Of a stretch of 64,000 nt of DNA, positions 23,598 through 34,895 are shown piece by piece (positions within the stretch are counted from its first letter, which is position 1; the number at the start of each line of letters is the position of its first letter). Source of the DNA: Pyropia yezoensis (taxonomy: Eukaryota > Rhodophyta > Bangiophyceae > Bangiales > Bangiaceae); NCBI GenBank assembly GCA_009829735.1, contig CM020619.1, positions 11,512,471 to 11,576,470 of the forward strand, written 5' to 3'. The notes under the pieces are model-generated. The model was not told the origin of the DNA, ran no database searches, and saw only the letters and a program-made list of their open reading frames with translations. Position numbers and translations under genes: made by a program.

Positions 23598-23779
23598 CTG
23601 AGAATAGAAATTCAAACGAGAGCGAGATCCACCCAAGGCCTTCGACCGCAGACAGAAGAGTCTGTCAGAGATCTCCCTTATCGCGGATGGCAGCCGTCTG
23701 CTACGGTCCGCGTGAAACTGCCAAAGTCAAGCTAGGGAGCATCTAAGACAACCCCTGAAGAAAGATGAAAAGCACTTAC
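23598..23779 (-). other. Intron in P1 (phase 1)
   Basis: Minus-strand GTAAGT donor at 23779 and TATTCTCAG acceptor ending at 23598; 182 nt. Splicing joins SWSG to a following AHKLYAVRIRV-type segment in frame. Confidence 0.65.
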
Positions 23780-24001
23780 CACCTGACCACGACAATTGGA
23801 AGCTATCGCTGAACTTGTGGATGCCCAGCACGCAAGAACCGGACCCATGCGCGTCGATGACAGCCTTCTCCGCCATGCGGAATGCATCGCCATCAAGAGC
23901 TGACTCGCGAAGCATGCTTGGCGGAGCAGGCCCCGTCACTCCACTCCAGAGGCGGATGTTATTGTCTGAACGGACTACGTCAAGAATGGGGTGCAGGGCA
24001 G

Positions 24002-24470
24002 TGTGGCAAAAACCACTAGCACACACGGCACCCAAGTTGGGGCGGTGTGCTAGGGCTGCCTCCCGTGTCGGGGGAACCGGAAGAAGTGCAAGTCGCACAC
24101 ACTCTGTCCCTGTTGTGGGGCAAACCCCCCACGGACAAACAAGAGGATGGTGTGTGGTCCAACAGTTTCTTGGTCGGGACGGGGACGCAGGGCCAAGCCC
24201 CGCTGTCCCTCCCCTTATCCCCCCAGGGTCCACTCAGAATCTCGCCACTCAGAATCTCCCACCCCAGCACCTGCCCACCGGGCCACACGAAAATTCAAGA
24301 CGATAAATGCAGAAAACCCTCAAATCCAAGTTGGATTTACTACTAAGCTAACTATCCCAAACTTAGGGAATCTGGACCCAAATGCAGGGGGAGGAACGGA
24401 TCAGGCTAGTGGCCTGCCGCCCCTTGCATGGCACGTGTTGCCCCCCTACCTGGGGGTCAATACTGCCACA
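24002..24470 (-). repeat. 3' LTR of element A2
   Basis: Plus-strand reading TGTGGCAAAAACC ... ACTGCCACA. A purine-rich tract (minus GAGGAGAGGGGAG, 24471-24483) lies immediately inside. This LTR also sits upstream of the antisense ORF, so antisense transcription could start in it. Confidence 0.9.
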
Positions 24471-24483
24471 CTCCCCTCTCCTC
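24471..24483 (-). other. Polypurine tract of element A2
   Basis: Thirteen purines on the minus strand (GAGGAGAGGGGAG) directly before the 3' LTR, the expected site of plus-strand priming. Confidence 0.6.
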
Positions 24484-24808
24484 AGTTCCGACCGACCCGG
24501 TCGGCCCTCTGAGGGGGTGCGTAAACGCACGTCTCGGCGTTGGGGGCGCGACTTGCTGTCCCCCATCGAGTACGTAACGCGGATGTGGAGGCGGTCACGT
24601 TGACCGCCCCTCTCCTCAAGCTTGCCCACTCGGCAGCTTGCTCTCCTCGGTTCACACTTCACCATCACCACCACCTCCCCTTCACCTTCCACTGGGCCGC
24701 CCCACGCTGGGGAGGCCACCCGCATACCCACGATCCGAGTCCCCCTCAACTCGAGGCGGTTCTCGTGCCGCTGCAACCAGGGCGCCTCTCCCTAACTTGG
24801 GGAGAGCC

Positions 24809-26752
24809 ATGGCGACCCCGGGAGTGGAGACGGACTCTCTAGATGAGCGTATGGAGGACACCTCCTACGGTGCGGCGCCCGCCGGAACTTCCGGCGGGGG
24901 CTCCGCGATTGCTCCGGGGGATGGGATTCCCGCGTCACCCGGCTTTGGGTTGACGGCGGGGTCTCCCCCGGAGGCGGGACAAGTTGTCCCGCGTGAGGCC
25001 TTGGGGCGGTGGTTTTACCCCGCTTGGCCTCTCTATGAGGAGGGGTTGACTGTTCTTCGCTGTGGCCGACTTGGCGCAGCGATGGGTCGGGTATGGGACC
25101 GCCTACGGGAGAAGTATCCCCGTAGGGTCGGGTTCCCTGCCGGCTTCAGGACGGACCAGTTTGCCTTCCTGGACGATGAGGAGGTTGAGGACGTTCAGCG
25201 TGCCAAGGCCATGGTGGACCGCGGGGGAACTATCCCGGGTCCCGGCGACTTGCCGAGCTTCACGTGGGACGCTGTGGCAACTCGCCCACCGTACCTCCAC
25301 GAGGCCGATCCACACACTCATCACTTTGATGTGCGGATGGAGAAAGACTTCCGGCGAGGTCCCTACTTGGTGACCTCGGCTCAACTTGAGTTTCCTCAAC
25401 AGTCTGCTGCCAGTAAGGAGCAGTACTATCCGAAGAAGCCCGAGTGGTGGCCTCAAGTTGAGGTTCCCTACGGGTTCCCGGCGTTGTTGCCACGGTTGCT
25501 TGACCACTTCGGCTCCGTCATGTTGACGGCTGCCCCTGATCACCTGGTGTGGGCCATGTTGGCCACCCAGTGGCTCCTCGAGGTCATGTCGACCTGGGTG
25601 TCTTGTGTTCAGCGGCGGGGGATGCTCTGGCATCTCCCCCTTCGGCTTATCCAAGGTTTGGAACAGCTCACCCCTCAGCTAGTTGCTGAGGGGTGCTCAT
25701 CAGGACAACTCACTCTACTTGAGGAGATGCTCCGCCTCCACAAGTTTATCTTATGGGAGAGCATCGAGCACAAGTTGCGCCGCCCCACTCGTGGGCCCAA
25801 GGACGATGGCGCACTTCGCCAGTTGGTGTGGGTCGCTCGTGAACTTCACGACGGCCGTGTGGTCCTACAAGAGGAATTGGGCATCGGGGACTACACGTAT
25901 GCCCCGGGGGTGGATCGCCACACTGCGCCACCCCCGGACAAGCCCATAGTTATGGCCGTGCCCTCATATGATGACCATATGACTCAACCCACTGCGGGGG
26001 CCCCAAGTCGGGGTCGCAGTTACACCCGGGTCCTGCCACCCCGGCGTGCCCCTCCGCTTCCTCCTGTCCCCTTCCAACCTCACGGGAACATCCCGATCAG
26101 CGTGGCCGTGGAGTCTTCCACCCCGGTGTCCCCCAACTTGGGGGCCACCCTCCTGACGGTATACCCCAAGTTGGTGTTGCCGCCCACCCCTCTAACCTCA
26201 GAGATGATGATCACCACGTTGGTGCGCACCATTTCCTGGTTGGCCGCGTCGACCGCAACCCTACAGAGTTCCGAGACTCCTCAACTTGAGGAGCGCGTTC
26301 GTACTGCAGTGGCGACCGCGAGTTGCGAGTCGGTGGCGGAGTTTATGACAGCCGAGTTGGCTCGCATTGTGGCTATTATGCCCCAGCCAGCCCCACTTGG
26401 GCGTGGCAAACGTCGCGCGAGCCGGGCATACTCGCCTCCTCGCCGTCGTCGCCGACACTCGCGGCGCTCTCCCTCCGTGTCGGAAGACGAGTTGTCCTAC
26501 TCCGTCTCGGAGTCCTCTACCCCGTCGGAGACGGAGTCTGTCCAGCGTCTGCGTCGCAAACTTGCGCGCAAGACCAGGCAGAAGAGTGGCCACGGTCGGC
26601 GCCACTTGCGCGACCGTGAGGGGCGCGACGGTTCCGACTTGGAGCCGCCGCCCCCTCCAACGAGTGGAGACCGTTATCGGCGTGGGTCTCGCCGCTCGCC
26701 TCCACGTGAGGGCGAGGGCCGTGGAGTGGGAGAGTCTAGCATGCGTGCCTAG
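24809..26752 (+). CDS. Antisense ORF of element A (aORF), SR-rich C-terminus
   Basis: This intact 647-codon ORF is opposite in direction to gag-pol and lies between the integrase end and the 3' LTR. The start ATG at 24809 has a good context (GAGAGCCATGG); the frame is open back to 24638. Residues about 1-70 are Gly/Ser/Pro-rich. Residues about 75-360 look globular, with an aromatic block (PEWWP, HFGSV, RRGMLWHLP, LHKFILW). A Pro-rich linker follows. The last about 110 residues are Arg/Ser-rich with acidic patches, resembling SR proteins and suggesting nuclear location. No membrane segment or signal peptide is seen, so it is not an obvious envelope. The globular part resembles the antisense product of element B at matching spacing. 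Function unknown. Confidence 0.65.
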   Translation: MATPGVETDSLDERMEDTSYGAAPAGTSGGGSAIAPGDGIPASPGFGLTAGSPPEAGQVVPREALGRWFYPAWPLYEEGLTVLRCGRLGAAMGRVWDRLREKYPRRVGFPAGFRTDQFAFLDDEEVEDVQRAKAMVDRGGTIPGPGDLPSFTWDAVATRPPYLHEADPHTHHFDVRMEKDFRRGPYLVTSAQLEFPQQSAASKEQYYPKKPEWWPQVEVPYGFPALLPRLLDHFGSVMLTAAPDHLVWAMLATQWLLEVMSTWVSCVQRRGMLWHLPLRLIQGLEQLTPQLVAEGCSSGQLTLLEEMLRLHKFILWESIEHKLRRPTRGPKDDGALRQLVWVARELHDGRVVLQEELGIGDYTYAPGVDRHTAPPPDKPIVMAVPSYDDHMTQPTAGAPSRGRSYTRVLPPRRAPPLPPVPFQPHGNIPISVAVESSTPVSPNLGATLLTVYPKLVLPPTPLTSEMMITTLVRTISWLAASTATLQSSETPQLEERVRTAVATASCESVAEFMTAELARIVAIMPQPAPLGRGKRRASRAYSPPRRRRRHSRRSPSVSEDELSYSVSESSTPSETESVQRLRRKLARKTRQKSGHGRRHLRDREGRDGSDLEPPPPPTSGDRYRRGSRRSPPREGEGRGVGESSMRA

Positions 26753-26863
26753 TTGGCAGCTGCCTTTGTTGTGAGAGTGTGAGGGTTAGGGCTGTAGTTA
26801 AAAGCTACTCTGCGTACCACTTCGACTTGAAGCACTCTCTTGGCACTGTTGCTCGGCCTTCCC

Positions 26864-29800
26864 TCACGTTGAGGGAGGGCTGTTAGGGTCTATCTCATTC
26901 CGGGCACAGTACGCCCGGACCTTCTCAGCGGGAAGGTCCTCCACATACTCCCACGTATCATCCTTGGCTTTGTAGCCAAACCAACGCACCCTCAACATGA
27001 GGCGGTCAGTGTCTTCATCCCATCCGTGGTCGATGAACTTATCGAACACGTACTCCTGCGGGCCCTGTTTGGCCGCAGGCAGTGAGGGGAGGCGCCACGC
27101 TTCTAAAGCACGCGCCCAAGCTGGGTCGCCTGCAGGCGGTGGTGCAACTTTGACCACGTCCTGTCCGTTCACTGTGCGGACCCCATCGTCACTTTCGATG
27201 GTGAAGCGCCGCCCATCAGTACGAAGGACCTGGTACGGTCCCTTCGTCTGGAATACCAGCTTACCCCCAGTTGGGGTGTGCGAATGTACCAGCACCCAGT
27301 CACCCTGCTCGGGGACATGTTTAGCATTGCGCACCTTTTTGTCAAAGGTACGCTTGTAGCGCTTTTGTGCTTTGTCCATCTCAGCCCTGACTTTAGGGAT
27401 GAGGTTTTCAAGCCTAGCGGCGAACTCCGCCTTACTCTCAGTAGGAGTAGGCGTACTGCCACCATCTTCCCTAGTTGGGAGCGACGGCCGCACGGCAATA
27501 GACCGCACGCGACGGGGGGTCACAAAAGCGAGGGGTACTTCCCCGGTAGATGAGTGAACCTGTGAATTGTAGGCAGTAGTAAGGATAGAAATGTATTGGT
27601 CCCACGTCTTCACGTGCTCACTCACATAGTGGCGCAGCTGCCTAACAATAGTTTTGTTGAAGCGCTCCACCTGCCCATTAGTTTGTGGGTGGTAGGGGGT
27701 GGCATAGTTTGCCTTAACCCCCAACATATCCAGCACTCCCTGAAACAGTACAGACGCAAATTGCGGTCCATTGTCCTATAGTGTACTATCTGGGATGCTA
27801 TACGCGGCAACCCAGTGATCTAGGAAGGCTGACACGACCGACATGGCCGTGATCTCTGCCAGTGGGATCGCTCGCGTAAGTTTCGTGAAGCGGTCACAGA
27901 TGACCAGGAGGTACTGGTTGCCCTCCTCGGTCACTGGCAGTGGCCCAAGGATGTCCATCGCCAACGCAGCGAAGGGCTCCTTGGCCGGGAACAATAGCAT
28001 AGCCGTAGTAGGCCGCCGTTCCATCAGACGATTCTGTGCACAACTTGTGCAGGCAGCCACCCAACTGTAGATGTTCACCACCATGGACGGCCAGTAGTAC
28101 CTGGTCCTCAGGGTCTGGTACAGTTTACTAGACCCCAGGTGTCCACCCGTGGGAGCGTTGTGCTCCCTCTCAAGGATACTGTCCTTGAGGGATGCGGGGA
28201 CGACAAGTTGTTCGGTCCCCTGGAATACCCCCCTCCTCATGAGGAGGCCATCGTCTCCCAGAAAGAAACGCGTCTCTACCACTGTATCCAGTATATCCCT
28301 CTGCGACTTGCCGAAGGGATCCTCGGCCTGGGCCTTCACCACCTCGTCCAGGGACAGGGGCAAGTACTTCTTGTTCCCTGGCGCCTCGGGGTTCAACGCC
28401 TGACCCGAGCGCGTGACTACTCCCACGATGGGGATGTCCTCATCGACTGGGTTAGTGTCCAGCCCCTCGGTAGGTACCCGACAGAGGCCGTCGGCCACGG
28501 CATGTTGCCTGCCAGGTCGGTACTCAATATCAAAGTTGAAGGGTGCCAGTCGCACCCTCCACCGGTTGAGACGAGTGTTCGTACAGTCCGTCTTGAAGAT
28601 GAACTGCAACGCGCGGTCGTCACAGCGGATGAGGAACTTCTCACCCTCTAGGTAGTGACGAAGTGACGTCACCGCCCACACCACTGCGAGTCCTTCCAAC
28701 TCGGTGACTCCGTAGTTCTTCTCGGCCGAGTTCAGCCCTTTACTGAAGTACCCCACCGGCAAGTACTCCTTGTCCGGCTGCTGCTGAAGCAACACACAAC
28801 CAAGTTGGTCGTAGCTAGCGTCCACATCCAGGATGTAGTGGCCTCCCAACCTGGGAATAGCCAGGATAGGGGGCTTCAGCAGAAGGTCCCGAAGAGTCTC
28901 AAAGGATTCCTGCTCCACCCGACTTGGGGGAGGCAGGTTCTTAGGTAGCGTCGAGCTCACTAGCTCATTCAACGGCTTCGCCACCTTGGCGAAGCCCTTG
29001 GTGAAACGTCGGTACACGTTACACATCCCGAGGAAGCTCCTCATCTGGGTCTGGGTCCGGGGGTACTGAGCCTTACGAATGGCCCTCAAGTTCTTCTCGT
29101 TAACACTGAGACGCCCCGGATGGACAACATGTCCCAAGTACTCCACCTCTTGTGTAAAGAGGTGGCACTTACTCGCCTTCAGTGACACACCGGCGTCAGC
29201 AAGTAGCTTGAACACCTGGCCAAGATGGCCAATGTGTTCCTCCGGACTTCGGGAGAACACAATGATATCGTCTAGGTACACAAGACAGATCTGCCACCGT
29301 ACTCCGGCCAGAATCATGTCCATAGCGCGCTGGAAAGTTGCCGGCGCGTTACACAGACCAAACGGTAGACGCTTGCACTGGTAGGTACCACAGTGACAGG
29401 TAAAGGTAGTTTTATGCCTGTCCTCCGGGGCAATGGGAATTTGCCAGTACCCCGCGTTACAGTCCAGGGTAGAGAACACGTTTGCCTCCCCCAGAGAGTC
29501 CAGACAGTCATCCATCCTAGGTAGGGGATAACTGTCCTTCACCGTGCTCTCGTTGAGCTTACGGTAGTCGATACAAAACCGGGGGGTCCCATCAACTTTG
29601 GGGACGATAACCACCGGACTCGCCCTCTCGGCGTTGCTGGCCTCGATCACATCGAGGGCCTCCATGCGAGCAACTTGCTCCTTAACGAGGGCCCTTGAAC
29701 GAGGTCCTCCCCTATACGGTTGTTGGCGTATAGGGGGTGCACCGGGCTTCAACTCGATCCGGTGTTGGGTGGCTCTCATGAGTCCCAATTGACCATCCCA

Positions 29801-30847
29801 CAACTTGTGATATTGGTCCAAGAGGCGATCAACTTGAACCCTCAACCTGGGGGGGACACCCTCCATGTTCACATGGGGTCGAGGAGAGGCGGCCGACTTG
29901 GCTTGATGCTTCTCCTTTCCGGACTTCGGGTCGCTACTTGCGCCCGCGTTGAGGGTGACCGCTACTACCGGTCCCTCGTGTTGGTCGATATAGCCGAACT
30001 TGGCTCCCGACTTGAAGTACTTGGGCGTCGGGCTCAGGTTCATCACCTGGATCCTCCACGGGACTCCGGCTTTGGAGTCCATCGTGCCAAGGGCAACATG
30101 CACTTGGTGCTTGCGAGCAAGACGGGGGTGAGGGTGCACCAACCCGTTCCCCGTATAATCAGTTACAACATCAACGTGCGCCACCGAGTTGGGGGGCAAC
30201 GTGACTTTGCGGGCTAAACGCAGGGTAGCAGTAAACCCTTCCCTCACCGAACAAACAGGCTTCGACTGTGAGACTGTCACAGGAGCCACTGACTTTCCCT
30301 TACCAAGGATGGGGATAGTCTCCCCATTCATCAACTTGACCCAGTACTCAGGGCCACAAATCAAAGGCACTTGTGTAACAACATAAGGGGTACCCAGAAG
30401 CAGGGGTACCGATATATTCTCAACTACGCCATAGGTCACGTCGACCTCATGGGTCCCCAACCTAGTTGGTAGGGTCACGGCACCAACGATGGGAAGTACC
30501 CCACCATTGATGTCAATCATATGGTCAGCTTTGGACTTCCAGCGTTGGAGCTTCACCTCCTTTGGTAATAGCGACTTGCGTATCAAGGAGGCTCCTGACC
30601 CGGTATCAAGTACGATACGGGTACAGAATGCACGGCCGGGGGCAAGATGCACCCGTCCAGCCACCTGGAAGTTCTCACCCGTCAGCACCGCGATGACCCG
30701 ACGTGGGTTTACGTTCTTGGGGAGTCCTACCCGAGGTGGGCGGACTCCCTTAGGCCGCCGCAGTATCCGGCACGATTGGTTCGTCCTCCTGGCCCACTTG
30801 GCCGAGGCTGCCGTTGTGAGCTTCGGACGACCAGCCCCAACGGTCAT
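26864..30847 (-). pseudogene. pol: pol of element A2 (one in-frame TAG in integrase)
   Basis: The ATG at 30847-30845 overlaps the gag stop (ATGA). Domains: aspartic protease LDTGSGAS (about 80-87); RT with FCIDYRKLNE and YLDD (about 520); RNase H around VDASYDQLGCVLL; integrase HHCC zinc-binding motif (about 895-940), catalytic MDILGPLPV, then DNGPQF and the NGQVERFN glutamate; finally a chromodomain-like tail (around LRVRWFGYKAKDDTWEYVEDLP) ending at 26864. A single TAG (minus, at 27778-27776) sits immediately before DNGPQF, separating 1,023 codons from the last 290. All catalytic residues are otherwise present. The stop could be decay or a sequencing error. A chromodomain places the element with chromoviruses. 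Confidence 0.85.
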
Positions 30848-32790
30848 TCGTTTCCCGCCGACTTGGCGTCCGAATCTGAGGGCGGGGAGGAAGACGACGA
30901 GTCCGAGGACGACGTGTCCGCCTCCTCCGCCGAGGGTGTGGCGACCGCCACCACCGGTAGAGACCCACCCTCGCGGCGTTAACGTACTTCGTTCGTAGCC
31001 GACTTTTTACTCGCATTCCTAACAGGTTGTTGGATGCGTTTACTCAACTTGGGGCAATCATATGCCCAGTGACCATCGGAGTTGCAGTTCCAACACCGAT
31101 GGTCCGTTCCGGGAGGGGTCTTCCCAACTGGGGAAGACAAAGGGATACCCTGGGAAGTTCCCACGGCAGCTACCACCCTCTCCTTGCGGATTCGGCGTGC
31201 CTCTCTCAACTCTCTGGCCTGGCGCGCCTCCTCCCGTTCCTTGGCCAACTTGGCCTGACGCTCCTGGCGTTGTTCCTCCCGCAACTTGCGGTAGGCCTCG
31301 CCTCTGCGATAGGCGAACCTGGCCAACTCGGCCAGGGTCGCCCGGGCAGTGTTATGCTCCCGGGTCTCCATCCGGACTGACCAATGGAGTCCCTCCACAA
31401 ACCGACTCTTCACCACAGCTTGTGGATGAAGAAACCCACAAAGATTGTTGAGCTTACGGACTCGCTCCGCAAAGGACAACTCGTCCTCCGCCTCTTCCTG
31501 ATGGGCTTGCGTAAACTCCTCGACTTGAGAAGCCAACGCTGCCTCATCAACCACGGCTCTCAACAACCAGTTGATGAGCTCCAAATAGGACGTCACCTCC
31601 CCAGCGCCTCCACTTGAGGAGCTGGGCATGACGGACATAAGTTCTGTCCGTAGGTCGCCCTTCGTAAACTCCTGTAGCATGTAAAAAGCCATACCTTCAC
31701 TGATGGCATTGTCGTCACAGGCTTTTGTGAAACGACGTAGGAATTAAAGACAGGGAGGGGGGGAGTTCCGTCCCACTCCGCTTTGTGCCCAAAAGAATGA
31801 AGTGCATTCTTCTTGGCACGGCCCATGGCTCGGGCCTGGTCAGGACCATACGCCACCGACTTGTTGTGGAGGGCGTAGGTCTCACAGTCAAAGATCCTCT
31901 GGTAGACCGGGTTGGCTATCTGGATCTTGGGAATCACCTCACGTTGAGGGAACAGCCGCTGTGGCACTGGGGTAAGTTCACTCTGAGTGCCTGTAGTCCG
32001 GCGCGGCGCACTTGGTGTAGCCGCCGGCGTTTCCGGGGGGAACTCCCCCGTGAAGGGCGTACGCCCCACCGAGTATGGTGTGGCTCCCTCGTTGGGAGTC
32101 ACAGGTGTCGCCCCCAGTTCGGGGCGACCAGAGATAGGCGTAAGCGGGGATTCCCCCTGCGCCTGCGGGCTCGAAAGCCCCAATCCGGTTTGGACATTAA
32201 GGCCATCTGGCAAACTCGCCACAATCTGATTCAGAATAGTATTCGTCATCGTGACCACCAGGTCCGGCAAAGTCTGCCGCAACACATTGGTCGCCTCCCG
32301 ACGGACAGTTTCCGCGAGGAGTGGATTGACGACTCCAGTTGAGTCTCGGTCCGCCTCCGGGAGTCCACCTGAGGGGTAACCACGTTCCTCAGGGGTCTCA
32401 ACCGGGGGCATGGGCGCGAGCCCATCGCCGACCAACGGAGGTCCACCGTCCTCCGAAAGCCTAGTTGGCGACGACTCCAAGCCAAAGTTGGCTCCAACCC
32501 GAGTGGAACCCGCGGGGACAGTCCTCACCCCTTGGGACGTTCCCGTTGAGTATACCACACGGTGGCCAGACTTCGGCCCACCCACATCAGAAGTGTCACC
32601 CGAGTGAACTCCCGACTGAGTCGGGGTGGCCTGTTGCCCGCCCGTACTTCCAGTCCTGCTGGCTTGAGGGACCTCTAGTTCCTCTGCGACCCCAAGTTAA
32701 CCCACCTGTGTCTCACCAGTATTCAAAGGCACTGAAGTACGTGCGTCACCCGTGTACTCCTCGGACGACGGGGGGTCCGAACTAGCCATG
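30844..32790 (-). pseudogene. gag: gag of element A2 (broken)
   Basis: The ATG is at 32790-32788. Lesions compared with A1: an early TAA (around 32698, also in A3), a 1-base deletion near 31747 that shifts the frame (shared with A3), and a TAA at 30979-30981 where A1 has TCA. The zinc knuckle RCWNCNSDGHWAYDCP is intact near 31050-31100. The final stop TGA overlaps the pol ATG. Confidence 0.8.
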
Positions 32791-32888
32791 TTGGCTGACG
32801 ATCCGTATGACACGGTCCAAGACCACCGTTCCTCTGAGACAGAGGGCCCCCTACACCCGGGTGCACCCGGAGGTAAAGTTTACCTCTG

Positions 32889-32906
32889 TCCCCTGCTGCT
32901 CCACCA
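32889..32906 (-). other. Primer-binding site of element A2
   Basis: Minus-strand TGGTGGAGCAGCAGGGGA, 2 nt inside the 5' LTR. Identical to the sites in A1, A3, B and C. Confidence 0.8.
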
Positions 32907-32908
32907 AA

Positions 32909-33377
32909 TGTGGCAAAAACCACTAGCACACACGGCACCCAAGTTGGGGCGGTGTACAAGGGCTGCCTCCCGTGTCGGGGGAACCGGAAGAAGTGCAAGT
33001 CGCACACACTCTGTCCCTGTTGTGGGGCAAACCCCCCACGGACAAACAAGAGGATGGTGTGTGGTCCAACAGTTTCTTGGTCGGGACGGGGACGCAGGGC
33101 CAAGCCCCGCTGTCCCTCCCCTTATCCCCCCAGGGTCCACTCAGAATCTCGCCACTCAGAATCTCCCACCCCAGCACCTGCCCACCGGGCCACACGAAAA
33201 TTCAAGACGATAAATGCAGAAAACCCTCAAATCCAAATTGGATTTACTACTAAGCTAACTATCCCAAACTTAGGGAATATGGACCCAAATGCAGGGGGAG
33301 GAACGGATCAGGCTAGTGGCCTGCCGCCCCTTGCATGGCACGTGTTGCCCCCCTACCTGGGGGTCAATACTGCCACA
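32909..33377 (-). repeat. 5' LTR of element A2
   Basis: Pairs with 24002-24470; differences seen include GTACAAG versus GTGCTAG and AATATGG versus AATCTGG. The outer end abuts the GGCAG target duplication. Confidence 0.9.
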
Positions 33378-34307
33378 GGCAGGAGTGAAGAAGGCATCGT
33401 AGTCCTGCCCCCCCTCGCGGAGTCTGCATTTGCGCCACCCCTTGAGCCGCACAGCTGCGTCAACATCATCCCTCAGGGCCGCCTTGAACGAACCAACCGT
33501 GGGAAAGGCATCCCTCAGCTTCTGCACGTGACCCTGGTCCCCCACTTGGCCCGGTTGTGTGCCATCCCACACGTTCAGGAAGTCGAACAGCTTCTCTTGG
33601 TCGGCCAAGGAGAGGCCGCCATGGCCGACAGTCAAAATGAAGCGCTGCAGGGCCCTCAGACGGACCGTGTCAAACTTCCCCTCCTTGGCGCGCTTGCGCA
33701 TGACGGCAAGCGGCGCGGACCGCTGCCAGTCGCCAAGCTCTTCAAACATAGGGCGCACCTTTGTCTGCAGCGTCACATACGAGAAGCTAGGCTCTTCCGG
33801 CTCGTTAGCTGCGCCGCCTGTGCCACTACGTCGCTTGCACGACTTGCCGCCACGTGGGGGTACAGAGGGAGCAAGAGCGTTGGGCACCCGGGCCAACTCC
33901 ATCAGGCCATCGGGCTCGACTTGCACTGCTTGCTCAATAGCATCGGGGCCCAGGTGACCATGCAACGGAGCAAGATCGGGAGCAGTGTCACTCCGCGCTG
34001 CTGGGGGAAGCGGGGAGACATCGTCGCCACCTGCGGGTCCTCCGTCCCCTGGACCCGCGAAGGCTGGCCCTGTAGAGGCCGGTCCCGGAGGCTCAGAGCC
34101 AGTGGTGTTGGGGGCCGGGGCGTCAGGTTGTGCAGGCGTTCCATCCGCTACACCGCCCGACCCTGCAGCATGCTTGATGAGCGCCTTTCCCACGCGCCGG
34201 GCTACCAGCTTGCGTCGCCGACGTTCCTGCTCAGAGGCTGATGGACGCCCTTGATGCCGTCGTCGAGGATCGTTGGAGTGCGTGGCGTCGTAATGCCATT
34301 GCAGGCC
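33378..34307 (-). pseudogene. P1 segment 3: central part of the transposase-like gene between A2 and B
   Basis: One open frame runs through the whole segment on the minus strand. It begins with the second half of a C2H2 finger (the WHYDATH histidines), followed by an Arg/Lys-rich stretch, a Pro/Gly/Ala-rich acidic linker, and a domain (about 33380-33830) that aligns by eye with P2. It ends at the sequence FFTPA, which continues as LHPILDVV at 24001 on the far side of A2. Its right end is the AGGCC duplication made by element B. Confidence 0.65.
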
Positions 34308-34670
34308 TGTAGCAATATGGTTGTCCATATTGTGACCGTACTATTAGGGGGGCTACTTCTAATCCTTGGCTTTCAATTTGATAGTCCGGACTGGTCACGG
34401 TATCTATAAGTTACGTATGACCAGAGGGACTTGCAACTTGGGGTGGAGGGTAGTTACTAGTGTCTCCGAGGGTTTATAACGTGGGGGCCGGCGGCGAATC
34501 CACCGCCGGCCAAGGTAGAACAACAAACCCCTCCCATTTGGGCTCCCATCTTGGTCCCGTGGCTTGCGCTCCAAGGACAGCAACCTTGGCCTCCCGGTGA
34601 CGTTGGTGCCGCTCCCCCTTGGTGAGTGTTCCCTGAGGGTGGACGTGCGACGGATTCCTATTGTGCTACA
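34308..34670 (+). repeat. 5' LTR of element B
   Basis: TGTAGCAATATGG ... TTGTGCTACA. It contains a strong hairpin with arms GGCCGGCGG and CCGCCGGCC near 34485-34510, and a TTTATAA word just upstream that may be the promoter. Confidence 0.92.
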
Positions 34671-34671
34671 T

Positions 34672-34689
34672 TGGTGGAGCAGCAGGGGA
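34672..34689 (+). other. Primer-binding site of element B
   Basis: TGGTGGAGCAGCAGGGGA, one base after the LTR. The same sequence as in families A and C although the LTRs are unrelated in sequence. Confidence 0.8.
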
Positions 34690-34895
34690 CGGGTTTCCGT
34701 CACCCTTGTGGTGACGCCGTCTTCGGCCCTGGCACACGGATAGGGATCCGGTCCCTTTCTTGTACTCGTGGTGTTGCGACCTGATCGATTGTGTTGAGTT
34801 TTTACCTTTCACTGTGATCTACTGTTACTCTCCCCAATCTACCCCCTCGTTCTCTTATTCGTGGTGATTGTTACGTCGGTTGACTGATTGTGATT

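Larger units (their letters stand above)
21057..24001 (-). pseudogene. P1 segment 4: C-terminal two thirds of the transposase-like gene
   Basis: Coding order on the minus strand: a block with ALDGDAF and SWSG, an intron 23598-23779 (GTAAGT...TTCTCAG, phase 1), then VRIRVINSVTREVKW, DQPEERA and a CSLC cysteine pair. A second intron, 22870-23010, splits GFDILH and VLDLGVTR. A third probable intron lies around 22530-22680; then come LPFIFAG, an Asp/Glu-rich linker, and near the end a segment around GNLRNGNTASNES. The stop is near 21057. Visible damage: TAG inside the block before DQPEERA (about 23332), a shift around 22150, and an extra base in an A-run near 22014-22021. The gene joins segment 3 exactly across A2. 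The motif series recalls Plavaka/CACTA-like transposase proteins from memory; the catalytic residues were not located. Confidence 0.6.
24002..33377 (-). mobile_element. Element A2: full-length Ty3/gypsy retrotransposon with antisense ORF, inserted in P1
   Basis: Two 469-bp LTRs (24002-24470, 32909-33377) are flanked by a GGCAG duplication (23997-24001 and 33378-33382). Minus-strand order: 5' LTR, primer-binding site 32889-32906, gag, pol (protease, RT, RNase H, integrase, chromodomain-like tail), polypurine tract, 3' LTR. A plus-strand ORF occupies 24809-26752, between pol and the 3' LTR. The LTRs differ at only a few positions (at least four seen by eye), so insertion is fairly recent. Gag and pol each carry a few lesions, so the copy is probably not autonomous. 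Removing A2 and one GGCAG restores the P1 frame. Confidence 0.9.

Noticed and set aside
24809-26752. Envelope gene of a retrovirus-like element
   Set aside because: Position would fit, but the ORF is antisense, has no signal peptide, no transmembrane segment, and an SR-rich tail.
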